DNA from: Ectobius pallidus
Taxonomy: Eukaryota > Arthropoda > Insecta > Blattodea > Ectobiidae
NCBI GenBank assembly: GCA_964059195.1
Contig: CAXKWD010000002.1
Coordinates: 151,111,042-151,175,041 of the forward strand
DNA: 64,000 nt
Direction: 5' to 3'
Under the pieces are notes generated by a model that was not told the origin of the DNA, searched no databases, and was given only the letters and a program-made list of their open reading frames with translations. Below are positions 27,277 to 38,349 of this stretch, one piece after another (the stretch's first letter is position 1; every line of letters begins with the position of its first letter). The position numbers and the translations under genes are program-made.

Positions 27277-29500
27277 TCTCTTAATATGTATATTTTGCGG
27301 AATAATTGTCTGAGGTTTCCCTGCTAGAATTAGTAGGATTTTGCCATTTCATAGATGCTGGTTAAAAGAATTTCTTTAGTGGGCGTATCGTCGCCATTTG
27401 CTTATCCCGTTGCATCTTGGGTAGAACTTGTCACGTAATTGCTGTCCCAGATGATATATTCATATAAGCCATTAACTTGCGTTCCATTTGTTTCAAGTTT
27501 AGTGTTAAATGCCACCATGCCATATGAATAAAGTTATCTAGCCTGTATTCCGTATTGCATTTCATAACTTGTTATTTTGGTTTGAAAAATTGTCTTGGTT
27601 ATAAGTTCTAGTATACCCCTTTTTTAGCTAGTATATTTCAGAAAGATATTAGCATTCAGATACTCAAATTTTTGTATAGTGTTAGAGGGCTTCAACTGAA
27701 TCTTTATTCAGGTACTGCTAGGGCTTGTTATTTAAATAAATTGTTCTGGTTCATATAGTTACTCTGGGTAAAATATATTTTCAAGTTGCAGGCTAAGTAT
27801 AGTTGTACCAAATACACATAATTATGTGGAACATATAGCAGGGTTCAAAGTTCATCATTCTAGGTCATGCCAGTGATTATTTGCATATTTATGGAAACGA
27901 GCCTTCCTTCTATGTATAGCGATACATGCCAAGTAGATTACCTTTTCTAAATTTTCTACCAGATTTCAATTAGTATATTACTGATTTATGACATGCTAGT
28001 TTCTTCTCCTCTTTACATTGTAGTTAAAGTATAGGGTTAGTTTCAGTTCCAGTAGTCTCCCTTTTTTTTCTAAATAATTAAAATCTATTATGTTTTCTGC
28101 ACCCATAGTTTGCTTAAATTTTCTAGGCTATTCTTATAGACTACATTGCGTGTAGCTTGCTTGGTTATACTCAGTGAACCTTTGTATTTGACATTATTCT
28201 GTAATTCTATAGTTTGATTTTTTGGTATTCATAGTTTGGCTATTCTGCAGGCTGATTTTCTTAACCTACTTTGTCCAGTTCTTTGCTATTCTTTACATAA
28301 ATATTCTCTAATATTAAATTCCTTTTTCAAAAGTAAAACTTCTGTTTATTCAGCTTATCTTTGATTAAATATTTTGTGGGTGCAGTGATATTTAATTACA
28401 TTCTGGTTCTGGATTTTCTTTTTGTTTTTCTTCTTCCTATTATTCTAAATTATTCTACCTCCTATTGGAAATTAGGTAGGCCTAATTATAGTTCATGAGT
28501 ATATTTTCTTAAAGCAAATTCTAGATAATTTGTGTATTCTAAAATACTTTGAAATATTACCTCCTATTGGAAATTAGGTAGGCCTAATTATAGTTCATGA
28601 GTATATTTTCTTAAAGCAAATTCTAGATAATTTGTGTATTCTAAAATACTTTGAAATATTTCCTTCTATTGGAAATTAGGTAGGCCTAATTATAGTTCAT
28701 GAGTATATTTTCTTAAAGCAAATTCTAGATAATTTGTGTATTCTAAAATACTTTGAAATATTACCTTCTATTGGAAATTAGGTAGGCCTAATTATAAATT
28801 ATGTTAACCTTAATGTAAATTGTACACAGCTGTGGGCTTTGATTTCTTCTCTGGTATTCTAAATATTCTAAATTATTATGTCTGGCATTGAACTTAGATA
28901 GGGCTAACCATTATTGGTAACCTATTCATATTTATGCTATTTATACAAAATTAGGTTTTGGAGATTAGGTGATTTGCGATTCCAGAATTATTCTTGGTAT
29001 CTTACTGAGTTTTGTGACTTTAAGGATTTCTTAATAATTAGAGATTTCACTCATTTAATAATGAATTTCTAGTCATTTATGGTCAATGTTATTTATTCAA
29101 GAATACTTTATATTGTACATTGTTGTTTAAATTATACATTAAAACTTTATTGTTGGAATTTTGGGGATTAATGCTGAACTGCGATTGCCCCTTGCTCTCC
29201 CTTCCTTCTCAACCTGTATTGGAGATGTATCTTCGGTCCTTCTGGGACTTGTCCACATGTTCTTCCGGCTTTTGAATTTGAATTATTATTATGGAAGTTT
29301 TGGTACCTGCAAATAAGTATCAAGTAAGACATAAAGTATATATATAATACATCATATTTATTCCCTTTATTATGAGTTACTTCATTTAATCAAGGTAATC
29401 ATTTATATTAAACAATTCTAATTATTTCTACATTCCGTTATTCTAAATAACGCTAGCAACCAACTAATAATAACTTACCCTACCCAAACTAGAGTTGCAT
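27277..29500. repeat. Array unit 7, truncated
   Basis: Only the first 2224 bp are present. It is more diverged than the internal units: GGTTTG near 27580, AGTCTCCC near 28054, changes within the third 102-bp repeat, and a small rearrangement at 29473-29484 (TTACCCTACCC where others read CTAACCC). More divergence in an end unit is the usual pattern for arrays homogenised from within. It stops at TTGCAT, directly against the 3' end of a LINE remnant. Confidence 0.95.
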
Positions 29501-30965
29501 CATGGGAATCTAAACGCGACTGTACATTTACATATGAATATTAGCAGGATGTTAATGACAGAGTTTTACAAATAATGATATAACTTCTAAATTTTACTAT
29601 AAACATGAATATCTTTTAGAAATAATATAACGTTTTTGTACACATTTTTACATTATTAAAACTTGTAAGTTGTCTGGGATGTTGTAATTTTTCCTGATGT
29701 GATCGAAGCGGCGGCATTCTGTGAGCTTATGGGACACTGACAGTGGAAAATTGCAAGTTGTACATTATGGTTCATTATCTCTTGTAATTAGGTAGGAGTG
29801 GGTAATTTTTGTGTGCCCTATTCTCAGACGGGTTATAAGGACCTCATATCTACGATTTTGGCCTTTAAAGCAGCAAGCAGCAGTGGAGGATCCTCTTACG
29901 AAATGAAGCTTGGTTCCTTGTCATTGAGACCATTGTGTTTTCCATGCTGAATTGATTGTGGCACGTATGTGTCTAGAAAAGTCTGAATGGAGTGTAAGAG
30001 TATCTGTGTTAAATGATAGATTTTTGACAGCAGATTTGGCTGCCTCTTCTGTTCTCTCATTGCCAGGTATTTGTTGATGAGAAGGGATCCAACAAAAAAC
30101 TACTTTTTTCCTTGTTCCATAGCCAGATTATATGATATTTCTATATTCTGTATAAGTGGATTGGTTGTGTAGGTACTTTGAGTAGCCATAAGAGCAGATT
30201 TTGAATCAGAAAAGAGTATGAATGACTGGTGATTTGTATCTGTTATATATGACAAGGCTTGTTTAATAGCAAACAGTTCACTGTAAAATGTTGAAAAACA
30301 GTCGGGAAGTCTCTCAGACTGAATTAAATTAGGTAGGATTATTGCACTTCCTACACCATGGGTAGATTTGGAGCCATCAGTATAAATCTTGACATGACCA
30401 GAATATGAATCAGAAACTTCACGGAAAATATGTTGGTAAATAGTCATGTTTGCCTGTCCTTTTTATACGGTTCTATTTCTTGAATAATTGGGTTTTTAAG
30501 TCTCCAAGGAGGAAACTCGTGAAATTCTATATTCATCATATTAGGAAGGCTAATATCAAGTTTCTTTAAGTAATGATTAATTCTACCGTAGAATGGTAAA
30601 GATCTGAATTGGCTATGGTGAATGGCTCCATGAGATGTTGTAGAAAATACGAGCTATAAACATTTGAATATGGTAAGCCAGCAATTTTTGTAGCATATTT
30701 TAAATTTAAGTATTCTTGACGAACGTCAAGAGCAGGCTCATTTAACTCCATGTGCAAACTGTCGATTGGGCTAGTATGGAAAGATTCCAAAAATCCTAAA
30801 TGCAGCAGATTGTATGCGATCAAGGTCCTTAAGCAACGAAGACTTAGTTGAATTGTAGGTCTACCAATTGAGGCATAATCCAGCTTAGTTCTTATGAACG
30901 CTTTATATGCCACATGAAGAACAATGATGTTATATCCCAGATGTTAGCACTCAAAGTACTTAATA
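29501..30965 (-). mobile_element. 5'-truncated non-LTR retrotransposon (RT tail + RNase H)
   Basis: A LINE remnant on the minus strand, consisting of the last part of ORF2 and a short 3' UTR (29501-29586). Its 3' end lies exactly at the point where the tandem array stops, and its 5' end fades out near 30960 within the RT C-terminal region, the normal result of aborted target-primed reverse transcription. The RNase H domain and C-terminal zinc knuckle place it among the Jockey/I/LOA-type lineages that carry RNase H. There is no poly-A tail; the 3' junction reads CATGATGCAAC on the minus strand. Confidence 0.85.
29587..30965 (-). pseudogene. LINE ORF2 remnant: RT C-terminus, RNase H, zinc knuckle
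   Basis: Read on minus, the first block (30913-30566) has the post-RT region typical of Jockey-like ORF2 (AFIRTKLDYAS, TSPIDSLHMELNEPAL). After a frame change comes RNase H (30447-30100) with the expected acidic residues in IYTDGSK, YSELFAIKQAL and FSDSKSAL. A change in an A-run at about 30105 shifts the frame, after which the RNase H histidine block follows (CWIPSHQQIPGNE). Next come a region with CTTCNFPLSVSHKLTEC (a CCHC-type knuckle) and the end NVILFLKDIHVYSKI before the stop at 29587. At least three frame breaks and several stops make it non-functional. Confidence 0.85.
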
Positions 30966-32234
30966 TATGCACTTATCATGAAGATGTAAAGTACATAGTC
31001 CTTTACTAAAGTTTGGTATCTCATATCACTTGTATATCTTGTAAAGTGTCTCGTAAAGTTGATATTGAAAAAGTCCTTTTATAAATTTCTGATAAATTTT
31101 GGATAATCATGAGGACTTCTATGTTTGTATGTGTGTGTACTCCACTAGAACATCCGCTCGATATATTTGGCACTTTCAGTATCCCTCACCGTGGGATTAT
31201 ATATGACAGCCTGTTTGAAGCCTCCTATTGTTTTGCACCAGCCTTGCATTGGGGATAGTACGGCCCCCGTTTCTTTTTTACCTCCCCTGGTCCGGCACAA
31301 CATCTCACGTGGAAACAGTCAAGATACAAGCCATCAACATACAATCAGTCAAGATATCAGTAATCAAGGTACTACAGTCTTGTGAATCGGCTGTGAACTG
31401 AATGTGTTTGTGATTGGTTCCCGAGGGAAGGACACGTTTCAGCCGCAGTCAAGTAATACATTTTCATTATTATGTAGCCAGGACTACACATAATTCTCAC
31501 TTATATGATACACATCTGATTACCATTGTTACACACAAGTCTCTTCAACTTTTCTACATATTCAATCCAGTGCTTCTTCTTCAGTAACTGTTTTTTGAAA
31601 TTTTAGCCACATGTCGGTTTACAAGGGGAGAGTCTGTTATGTGCATAACATCTTTGGACATTTGCGAGCACTATTATCAGTCTAGTGGATTTTTCTATAA
31701 TTCATAGTAATATATATTTGATAATATCTGGTAGTATATTTGGTAATATTTTGTAGTATCAATCGTCTATGATTCAAGAATTACAAGTATTTGGTGCGAC
31801 GACAAGAAAAATTTGTTGTTTTGAAATTTGAATAGTTATGTCGGCTGGCAATGCGATATTACTGCCCCCATTCTCGCTTGACTAGTGACGTCATGTTTGA
31901 CCTTGTTCCGATTGCTCACATGGCTAGGATTTGTCGTGTTATTTCTGCGTGAGGCATTCGGCGTGAGTGAAAGGGAAAATGTGTATTTCACGTGCCAGCC
32001 GAGATGGGGAGCTAGAACTTCAGGCGACCACTTTGTGTCTTACTTTCTTGGTAAAATGTTGAGTTTTCTTTTTTAATGTTTTTGCTAAAGTTGTATTCAT
32101 TATTGTTCACTTAGTGCTCGCTTCAAATTCAGTCATGTAGATTCCTTTCGGCCTGTGTAAGCAAAATTTAGTTGCTTTCCATTTCGACTCGCCGTATGAA
32201 TGCAACGTATGCATGGGATGGGTGAATGACCGTT
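30966..32234. other. Unassigned spacer
   Basis: AT-rich sequence between the LINE remnant and the inverted repeat. Short open frames occur (for example 31167-31385 and 31885-32076 on plus) but they have no recognisable domain. I see no RNA gene or clear transposon end. Confidence 0.4.
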
Positions 32235-32745
32235 GCCCAAATCCAAGGCTTGTAAACTACAGAGGTAGCGTATTCCGGCGAGTTTATAGGACAGGGGGTT
32301 GCGGCGAGCAGGCGAGTGTGTGACGTCACAAGATTCCAAATCTCACAATTTTCAGTTTTTACTCAGTCTAGAAAATCTTACACCGCGTGATTAAACTCGT
32401 AACCTTTAATTAACCCGTGGTCGGATTCCTGTGAAATTTATACAGAAATAATCTACACACATCAGCCCTACTGATGGTTAAAACAGAGCCTTAAAAAAGC
32501 GGACACAAATGTTTTTATTTCATTTTATAAACATCACCCATTACACAAAATTCATGGAGGGAGAAGCAAATTTCACTATGCGACAATTTTTTGTATTTTT
32601 GTGTCCCGAAAAAACTTCAAGCGAGAAAGTTTTAGTGAAATAACTGAATTTTAATACAAATGAAGTTCCAGCCCCATATCTCGAATGGTTTACGAGTAAT
32701 TGAGTGGTAATTATTCCGGGCGCTTCAAGGTGTCAGAATGATTTG
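32235..32745 (+). repeat. Left arm of a long inverted repeat
   Basis: The reverse complement of this arm is found at 34337-34838, about 1.6 kb downstream. Easily checked shared blocks are AAGCGGACACAAATG near 32497 (reverse complement near 34578) and GGTTTACGAGTAATTGAG near 32687. The match decays outside 32235, where only scattered words such as GCCCAAATC remain. No transposase lies between the arms, so this could be a foldback-type or non-autonomous TIR element. Terminal duplications were not identified. Confidence 0.85.
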
Positions 32746-34336
32746 GCGCTTCCAGCACGACAGTAGAGAGCATGGTACCGCTGACAAAGCTTCTACCTAC
32801 TGATCTCGGCCGCTTGACCGCAGTCTTTTAGGATAGATATTACCAGTACATACTGTTTTTAATAATACAAATAGAAGGTGCTTTAGAAAGTGCAAGTGAA
32901 CCATTATGCCGGGCCAGATATGTGCTGTGGCAGTGTTTAACAGTAATTTTGTAGATTGTAGAAAACAGCTAAGTTGTGAACTGTTCTGTTATTCAAGTTA
33001 CTTAAAATGTTCTTCTGATTCTACAGCATTTGTCTTTAAAATCTTGTAAAAATCTCCCAAAGGATCTAGATTTGAATAGAAATTATATAATACAGGTAGG
33101 CCTATATAACAGCTAAAGGGTGATTTGTTCTAATATTTTGTTGCCTAGAAAATATTCCTCATTCTAGAGGTTATGTTAGTATAATTTGATGAAAATTTGT
33201 TAAAGAATGTATCCTATATTTGTATAGAAATTGTACCTTATAATAAGGGTAGAAAACAACTACGGGAATTTTTATGTATCAATATTAACATGTACAGTAC
33301 TAATGTTATTATTACATTGCGTAGACTATTGTAGAGTATTAATTTGTGTTAATATTGTAATCAAAGCAATACATTTATATTAATAATAATTTTCTCCGGG
33401 TTATATGGGGTAAGTTATGTAGGTAATGATTGGTGAAACACGGCCAAAAGTGTACATCTGTATACAAATTATGTGACGACAGAGATAATATAGACCTAAT
33501 AAACTAAGGGATGGTTTGTGAATTGCAGGGCAGGGAAACTTTCATGAGCAGCACAACGAAAAGAGGCGCAGGATCTTTAAAATCGACGTCTCAACATAAA
33601 AAAAAGGACACAAATTGCTTCGCAATGCATTCTACATAAATCACACAATATTTCAAAGGATTTTTCCATGAATTTTTCATTAAAAAGTATCATCGTCTTG
33701 CCCTAACTATAACCCGATAGCCTGCTCTTAAAGCCTCGGCAATTCAATTTTAACTGTAATACGTTTTCATGTTGATAAATTATATTAAAATATGAAAAGG
33801 GCGTAACAAGGTATTAAACTAATAAGGCATTTGATAAGGTAATTAGAAATAAAACTTACTAGCACAAAGGATCAAAAAATAAAATAAATAATTCAACAAA
33901 TATCTAAATAACAGTAGTGCAGATTTACAAGATTAGGAAAAAGTTTAATTCATTCTTTTTCCCCAGCGGGTCAATCTTTCAGTATGGGTACAAGTAGCCA
34001 GTTAATATCCTTTATTATTGAGTCCACGATTAAAATATTTAAGGATTTTTACGTAATTGCTAGTAGGCCTATTTTATAGAATAAAAAAGACCTCTGTACA
34101 GTTCCGATAGCTTTATCGCCTTGAGTAATTACCACTCTATTACTCGTAAACCATTCAAAATATAAACGTGGTACTTGTTGTATAATAAAACTCAAATATT
34201 TCCCTAAAGCTCACATGCTTGCATCATTTTCTGGTCACAGAAATAAAATAAGCTCACATGCTTGAATCATTTTCTGGTCACAGAAATAAAAAAATTGTCG
34301 CATAGTCAAATATGCTTCTTCCTGAACATTTCACGG
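32746..34336. other. Spacer of the 32-35 kb inverted repeat
   Basis: AT-rich sequence without a recognisable gene. The stretch near 34110-34200 is a diverged extra copy of the inner part of the right arm (TTACTCGTAAACCATTC recurs near 34140 and 34390), so the right arm has been partly duplicated in tandem about 250 bp apart. Confidence 0.6.
34207..34292. repeat. 43-bp tandem duplication
   Basis: Two adjacent copies (34207-34249 and 34250-34292) differ by only two bases, both beginning AAGCTCACATGCTTG and ending CACAGAAATAAAA. It lies just inside the right arm of the inverted repeat. Confidence 0.9.
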
Positions 34337-34838
34337 TCGTCACAAATCACTCCGACACTGAAGCGCCTGGAATAATTACCACTCAATTACTCGTAAACCA
34401 TTCGAGATATGGGGCTGGAACTTCATTTGTATTAAAATTCAATTATTTCACTAAAACTTTCTCGCTTGAAGTTTTTTCGGGACACAAAAATACAAAAAAT
34501 TGTCTCATAGTGAAATTTGCTTCTCCCTCCATGAATTTTGTGTAACGGGTGATGTTTATAAAATGAAATAAAAACATTTGTGTCCGCTTTTTTAAGGCTC
34601 TGTTTTAACCATCAGTAGGGCTGATGTGTGTAGATTATTTCTGTATAAATTTCACAGGAATCCGACCACGGGTTAATTAAAGGTTACGAGTTTAATCACG
34701 CGGTGTAAGATTTTCTAGACTGAGTAAAATCTGAAAATTGCGAGATCTGGAATCTTGTGACGTCACACACTCAAGTGCTGCGATTGGTCTATCCCGGAAT
34801 ACGCAACCTGTATAGTTTACTGATCTTGGCCCAAATCA
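34337..34838 (-). repeat. Right arm of the long inverted repeat
   Basis: Reverse-complement partner of 32235-32745. Identity is high across roughly 34360-34760 and lower at the outer end, where a short segment near the TGACGTCACACACTC motif differs in length between the arms. A transcript across both arms would fold into a hairpin with a stem of about 500 bp. Confidence 0.85.
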
Positions 34839-34927
34839 ACTTTTTATGCCCTTCAGGCACTGTAGGCTCTTTTTCTTAATTCTGTATGACCATCAGGTCT
34901 ATGATATAAATAACTTAATATGCTGGA

Positions 34928-35092
34928 TTAATAATCTTCTATTTCGATGAGTACGCGCTGCACAAGCCGTCTGAACTTCTCAATGTCATGCCTCCCGACT
35001 ATTAAAGCTCGCCATCTTTCTACATCGTGAAATCCTAGCTGGTTGAGAGCACTTAGACCATTCAATGAAATAAAACTTATGAGTCTATTCAT
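34928..35092 (-). CDS. Small 54-codon ORF, possible LINE ORF tail
   Basis: An ATG-initiated minus-strand ORF runs from 35092 to a TAA at 34928, with an even, protein-like composition (includes ERWRALIVGRHDIEKF and ends VLIEIEDY). I do not recognise the family. The following 100 bp on minus read like a 3' UTR, and the ORF sits between the right arm of an inverted repeat and a LINE remnant, so the tail end of a truncated retrotransposon ORF is the most likely explanation. A host exon is possible but not supported. Confidence 0.3.
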   Translation of the reverse strand: MNRLISFISLNGLSALNQLGFHDVERWRALIVGRHDIEKFRRLVQRVLIEIEDY

Positions 35093-35109
35093 CTCTCTCT
35101 CTCTGTCTG

Positions 35110-36064
35110 TCTCTCAGACTGGCTATTTAGTCAAATCAGGCGTGCCGCAAGGATCTGTCTTAGGACCTCTCTTTTTTCTCTTATATATTCGATATATTCT
35201 CTGTCTTTAACTATTCTCAAAACCATATGTATGCAGATGATTTACAAGCCTATTTACACTTTCCTCATCAGTATATCTCTAGCTTCATTAACCTATTTAA
35301 TGAAGATCTAAGTCGTTTATTTGAATGTACCCTAAGCCGTAAACTCGCATTGAACGCTTCCAAAAGTCAATTAGTTCTAATCGGCTATTCCACGCTCCTA
35401 TAAAAAATACAAACTAATAACATTGTTATTTTAAACAATTCAATTTTGAAATATAACATAACAGTTAAAAATCTTGGCGTCATAATGGATCAAACGTTAT
35501 CATAGAATAATCATATCCAAGTCACCACTAACAAATTTCATCAAATTCGGCGTAGTGTATCTTACTTTTCGACTAACGTACGGAAAATGTTTATTCAAAC
35601 ACTAGTTCTTCCAGTTCTTGGCTATGGATCAGTTGTATACAACGATCTTTCGGATATATGAAATACAAAATTCAACGTGTTCAAAATGCTGCAATTCGCT
35701 TCGTATGTAACGCGCGAAAAGATGAACACATCACACCTTATTACCTGCAACTAAAATGGTTAAATTAAAAGGACGAAGGATCCTTTCCATTGCACTGCTA
35801 ACTCTGAAAGTTGTGAAATGTAAAAGTTCGATTTACATCTTTAAATCTTTGATCCCCATGCAAAGAATACATGATCGCACAAATAGATTTACTTCAAGCA
35901 CACTCCAAATTCCTAGACAACGCACCACTAAATTTAATACGTCTTTTATATGCACGACCTCTCGATTATACAATAAACTTCATCTGTATCATTATCAAAG
36001 TTATTCTCTTGCTACGACAAAGATATTCTTAGTTAATCAACCCATAACCGCTTATGAATCCTAA
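35110..36064 (+). pseudogene. LINE RT remnant (CR1/Jockey-type, no RNase H)
   Basis: Plus-strand reverse transcriptase starting in the middle of the domain: SGVPQGSVLGPLFF (RT motif before the catalytic site), MYADDLQAYL (the YADD box), LNASKSQLVLIG, then NLGVIMDQTL and LPVLGYGSVVYNDLSD, and a C-terminal region continuing in the 102-codon frame 35756-36064 that ends ITAYES. The domain crosses several frames and contains internal stops, so it is dead. The absence of RNase H and the GVPQGSVLGP motif fit CR1/Jockey-type elements; the clade was not resolved. The N-terminal RT, endonuclease and ORF1 are missing, so it is 5'-truncated. A CT-rich simple repeat (about 35090-35115) lies at its upstream edge. 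Confidence 0.8.
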
Positions 36065-36689
36065 TTTCTCATTATCTTTTACAAAAGTTTACTCTTATCA
36101 TAATTATAAAATATTTTGGCTACTACTTCATGTCATTATGTAAAGTGACCATATTTTCTGAAGTTGAAACCGGGACACTTATCAACACTGAGCTTTAAAA
36201 TGTTTGAGACTGAAAAAAGTTCTTACTGCAAGGCTTAATCGTTTATCTGTACTTTATATTAAGGAAAATAGCATTTTTTTTATTTTAAATTATTGGAAAA
36301 ATAGATATAACTATTTTTACCTATTTAAGACATAATTTTGTTGAATTACACAAGAAAATATATCCCTATACATTTATTAGTCGATTCAATACAGGTAATT
36401 ATCATGTTATACAGTTCTTTGTACTGAAGGATAATTTATAATTCATATTTATTGAGCAATTAAGTATATTACAATTGACCAGGTCATAGGTTAATATAAT
36501 TAATTTACAATATATAAAACTCAAATAGTGCTAAAGCCTAAATTAAAAAACCCTTCAAGATTATACAAAGGATTGAAAGTAAGCAGATTTTCACTTTTGT
36601 CCTAAAATTATTAAAACAAGAGTTTCCAATTCTATCAAGAAGTGCATTTATGCCCACATAATTGAAACTTCTGGTTTAGACATACTTGT

Positions 36690-37562
36690 CTGAAGAATGA
36701 ATTTTCTTCAGAAGATTATCATTCTTCTTCAGATAATTGTAAACGTCAAGTCAACTATATATCAGATTAATTTTGGTAAGCAACAATGCTTTCAGCGTTT
36801 CAACTTTCATTTGTGTTTTTTGTGATGTTCAAATTTTATTCATCTGTGAAAAAACTCTTTCTACGGGTGTATTAGTGCCTGGCAGTGAAAATCCAAATTC
36901 TAAAATCTTAGAAAAATTGCTAAATGACAACCTTTTAGAAAAGAAATGCTGAAACATTTACACCCATCTCAGATGAGCTTTTTTTCCTTCGTTATTCCAT
37001 TGACTGATTTTATGTGCAGTAGCAAACTGTTTAACACAAACAAATTAATTAAACATGTAATTGTCATCAATATATGATTTACCAGAAACACGACTAATCA
37101 AAGGTATACATATTTCAACTTCTTTCCATGTTATGACACTGTTCAGTAAGATCTATTCAAAGTTCTCATAGACTTCAAATCTGTCAGTCCAGAGTTTCAA
37201 GTATTGAATACATGAATCATAGAAACTATTTACTGTTTCTTGGGAGTCACCTTCCTCTTCTAATTCATGTAAAGCGCATTTTACAACATGGGGAATAAAA
37301 TTGTTCTTCTTTTTCTCAGACATATTTACTTTCAACTTCGAAAGGGCCATGGCTACTTCAACACCAGTCGTTAACTCACCTTCTACCTTGAGAACTGACT
37401 GATGGAATGTCGTAGCTTGGTTGTGCAGAAAAAGAAGAACAATTTTAGCCAATGAGTTAAAAAAAAAAAACATTTAATTATCATTGGACATTTTTATTGA
37501 CTAAGAAAGTACGACCTCAGTCCTTCAAAAAGTGCAAGAACTCTTCCAAGTTCCATAAAATG
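36690..37562 (-). pseudogene. hAT transposase, C-terminal fragment
   Basis: On minus the frame resumes at 37562 with ELGRVLALFEGLRSYFLSQ, follows through NSLAKIVLLFLHNQ and a helical region (37473-37153 is one long open stretch ending FEVYENFE), and ends with the hAT dimerisation region LPGTNTPVERVFSQMN followed by VETLKALLLTKINL. Frameshifts include a 12-base T-run on minus (37459-37470) and premature stops, one of them at a position where a tryptophan would be expected after QMNKI. The catalytic function is lost. The region from 36138 to 36690 appears to be the transposon 3' region, without other features. Confidence 0.75.
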
Positions 37563-37961
37563 TTTGGATTAAGTTTTTCCGGTCTGAGTGGACCAAAAAA
37601 TGATTGGGTATGTACCAATAAATATATAGTTAGATCAGGCCTAGATGTACCCAAAGGGATTTCCAAGAAGGATATAAATTGTGGACTGTATAAGAGAATG
37701 ATACATATGAAGGATACACAAGGTGAAGAACAAAGGAATATGATATTGCTTTGGTCACACGTGCAATGATGAGGCTTGATGCTCTGCAATATATGATTTT
37801 CTATTCTAAAAGTAGCACTGAATATAATATAGATTAGTAAAAACACTGTTGACACTTGATTATATAGAAATATTGAATATATTAATGTATATGTATTCAC
37901 TTTAAGAAATTCTGTTTTAGTCTCGGTAAAACAGGCGGTAAAACCGGAGCTTGTCTGCATT
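37563..37961. other. AT-rich 400-bp segment at the edge of the insertion
   Basis: This stretch is neither hAT transposase nor recognisable LINE sequence. It ends at a run of six T followed by GCCCACCATCACC at 37956-37974, which on minus reads as GGTGGGC followed by a short A-run, a plausible LINE 3' terminus. Open frames on both strands (plus to 37769, minus 37996-37517) have no recognisable domain. Confidence 0.4.
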
Positions 37962-38349
37962 TTTTGCCCACCATCACCCCCGGGGCCCTCGACCATAGGC
38001 CATACGCCGGTCCCAACAACTTTTCGGCACTTATTGTTCTATGCTCATATATCGCTCTTCGTGTCCTAATCTATGGGTATGTATGCTGAGCTGGCTACTT
38101 GTTTTAGCACTATAGAACTTGTGTTTATTTGTCTGTGTTGTTCTATCTGTCTGTCGGGGGTCGTGTCTCCGATCCGGCATTCACCTTAAGAGTGAGGAAA
38201 ACCCCGAAAACCTCACTCGGATCGGCTGCTATGAGTGAAGCCCATAGCAACCCGTGCACTTTAGACAATTGTCTTTATTTTGGTGCCCGGTTGGCCCCAG
38301 GAGTCTGAGCAATATCCTAGGGTGTATGTCTCACTATCGTGCTGTCTCG

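Larger units (their letters stand above)
1..29500. repeat. 4.55-kb head-to-tail tandem array, 6 full units plus a partial seventh
   Basis: The same sequence restarts at 1, 4548, 9096, 13637, 18185, 22735 and 27277, giving unit lengths of 4547, 4548, 4541, 4548, 4550 and 4542 bp and a last unit cut after 2224 bp. Identity between units is very high: reading them in parallel shows only scattered substitutions, homopolymer and (TA)n length changes and one 7-bp indel. The left edge of the window lies inside the array, so it continues upstream and the unit phase used here is arbitrary. No rRNA, histone, snRNA or transposase sequence was recognised in the unit. The open frames in it mostly lack ATG starts or are broken in one unit, so protein coding is not supported. 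It could be a complex satellite, a multi-copy non-coding RNA locus, or a tandemly amplified piece of an intron-rich gene. Confidence 0.97.

Noticed and set aside
1..29500. Array as ribosomal, histone, 5S or snRNA gene cluster
   Set aside because: None of the conserved core sequences of these genes could be recognised in the unit on either strand.
1..29500. Array as a pure assembly duplication
   Set aside because: Units differ by private substitutions, indels and microsatellite lengths, which an exact copy artefact would not produce; read depth would still be needed to settle it.
37497..37996. Overlapping plus (37497-37769) and minus (37996-37517) frames as genes
   Set aside because: Both cross the inferred hAT/insertion boundary at 37562 and have no family motif.
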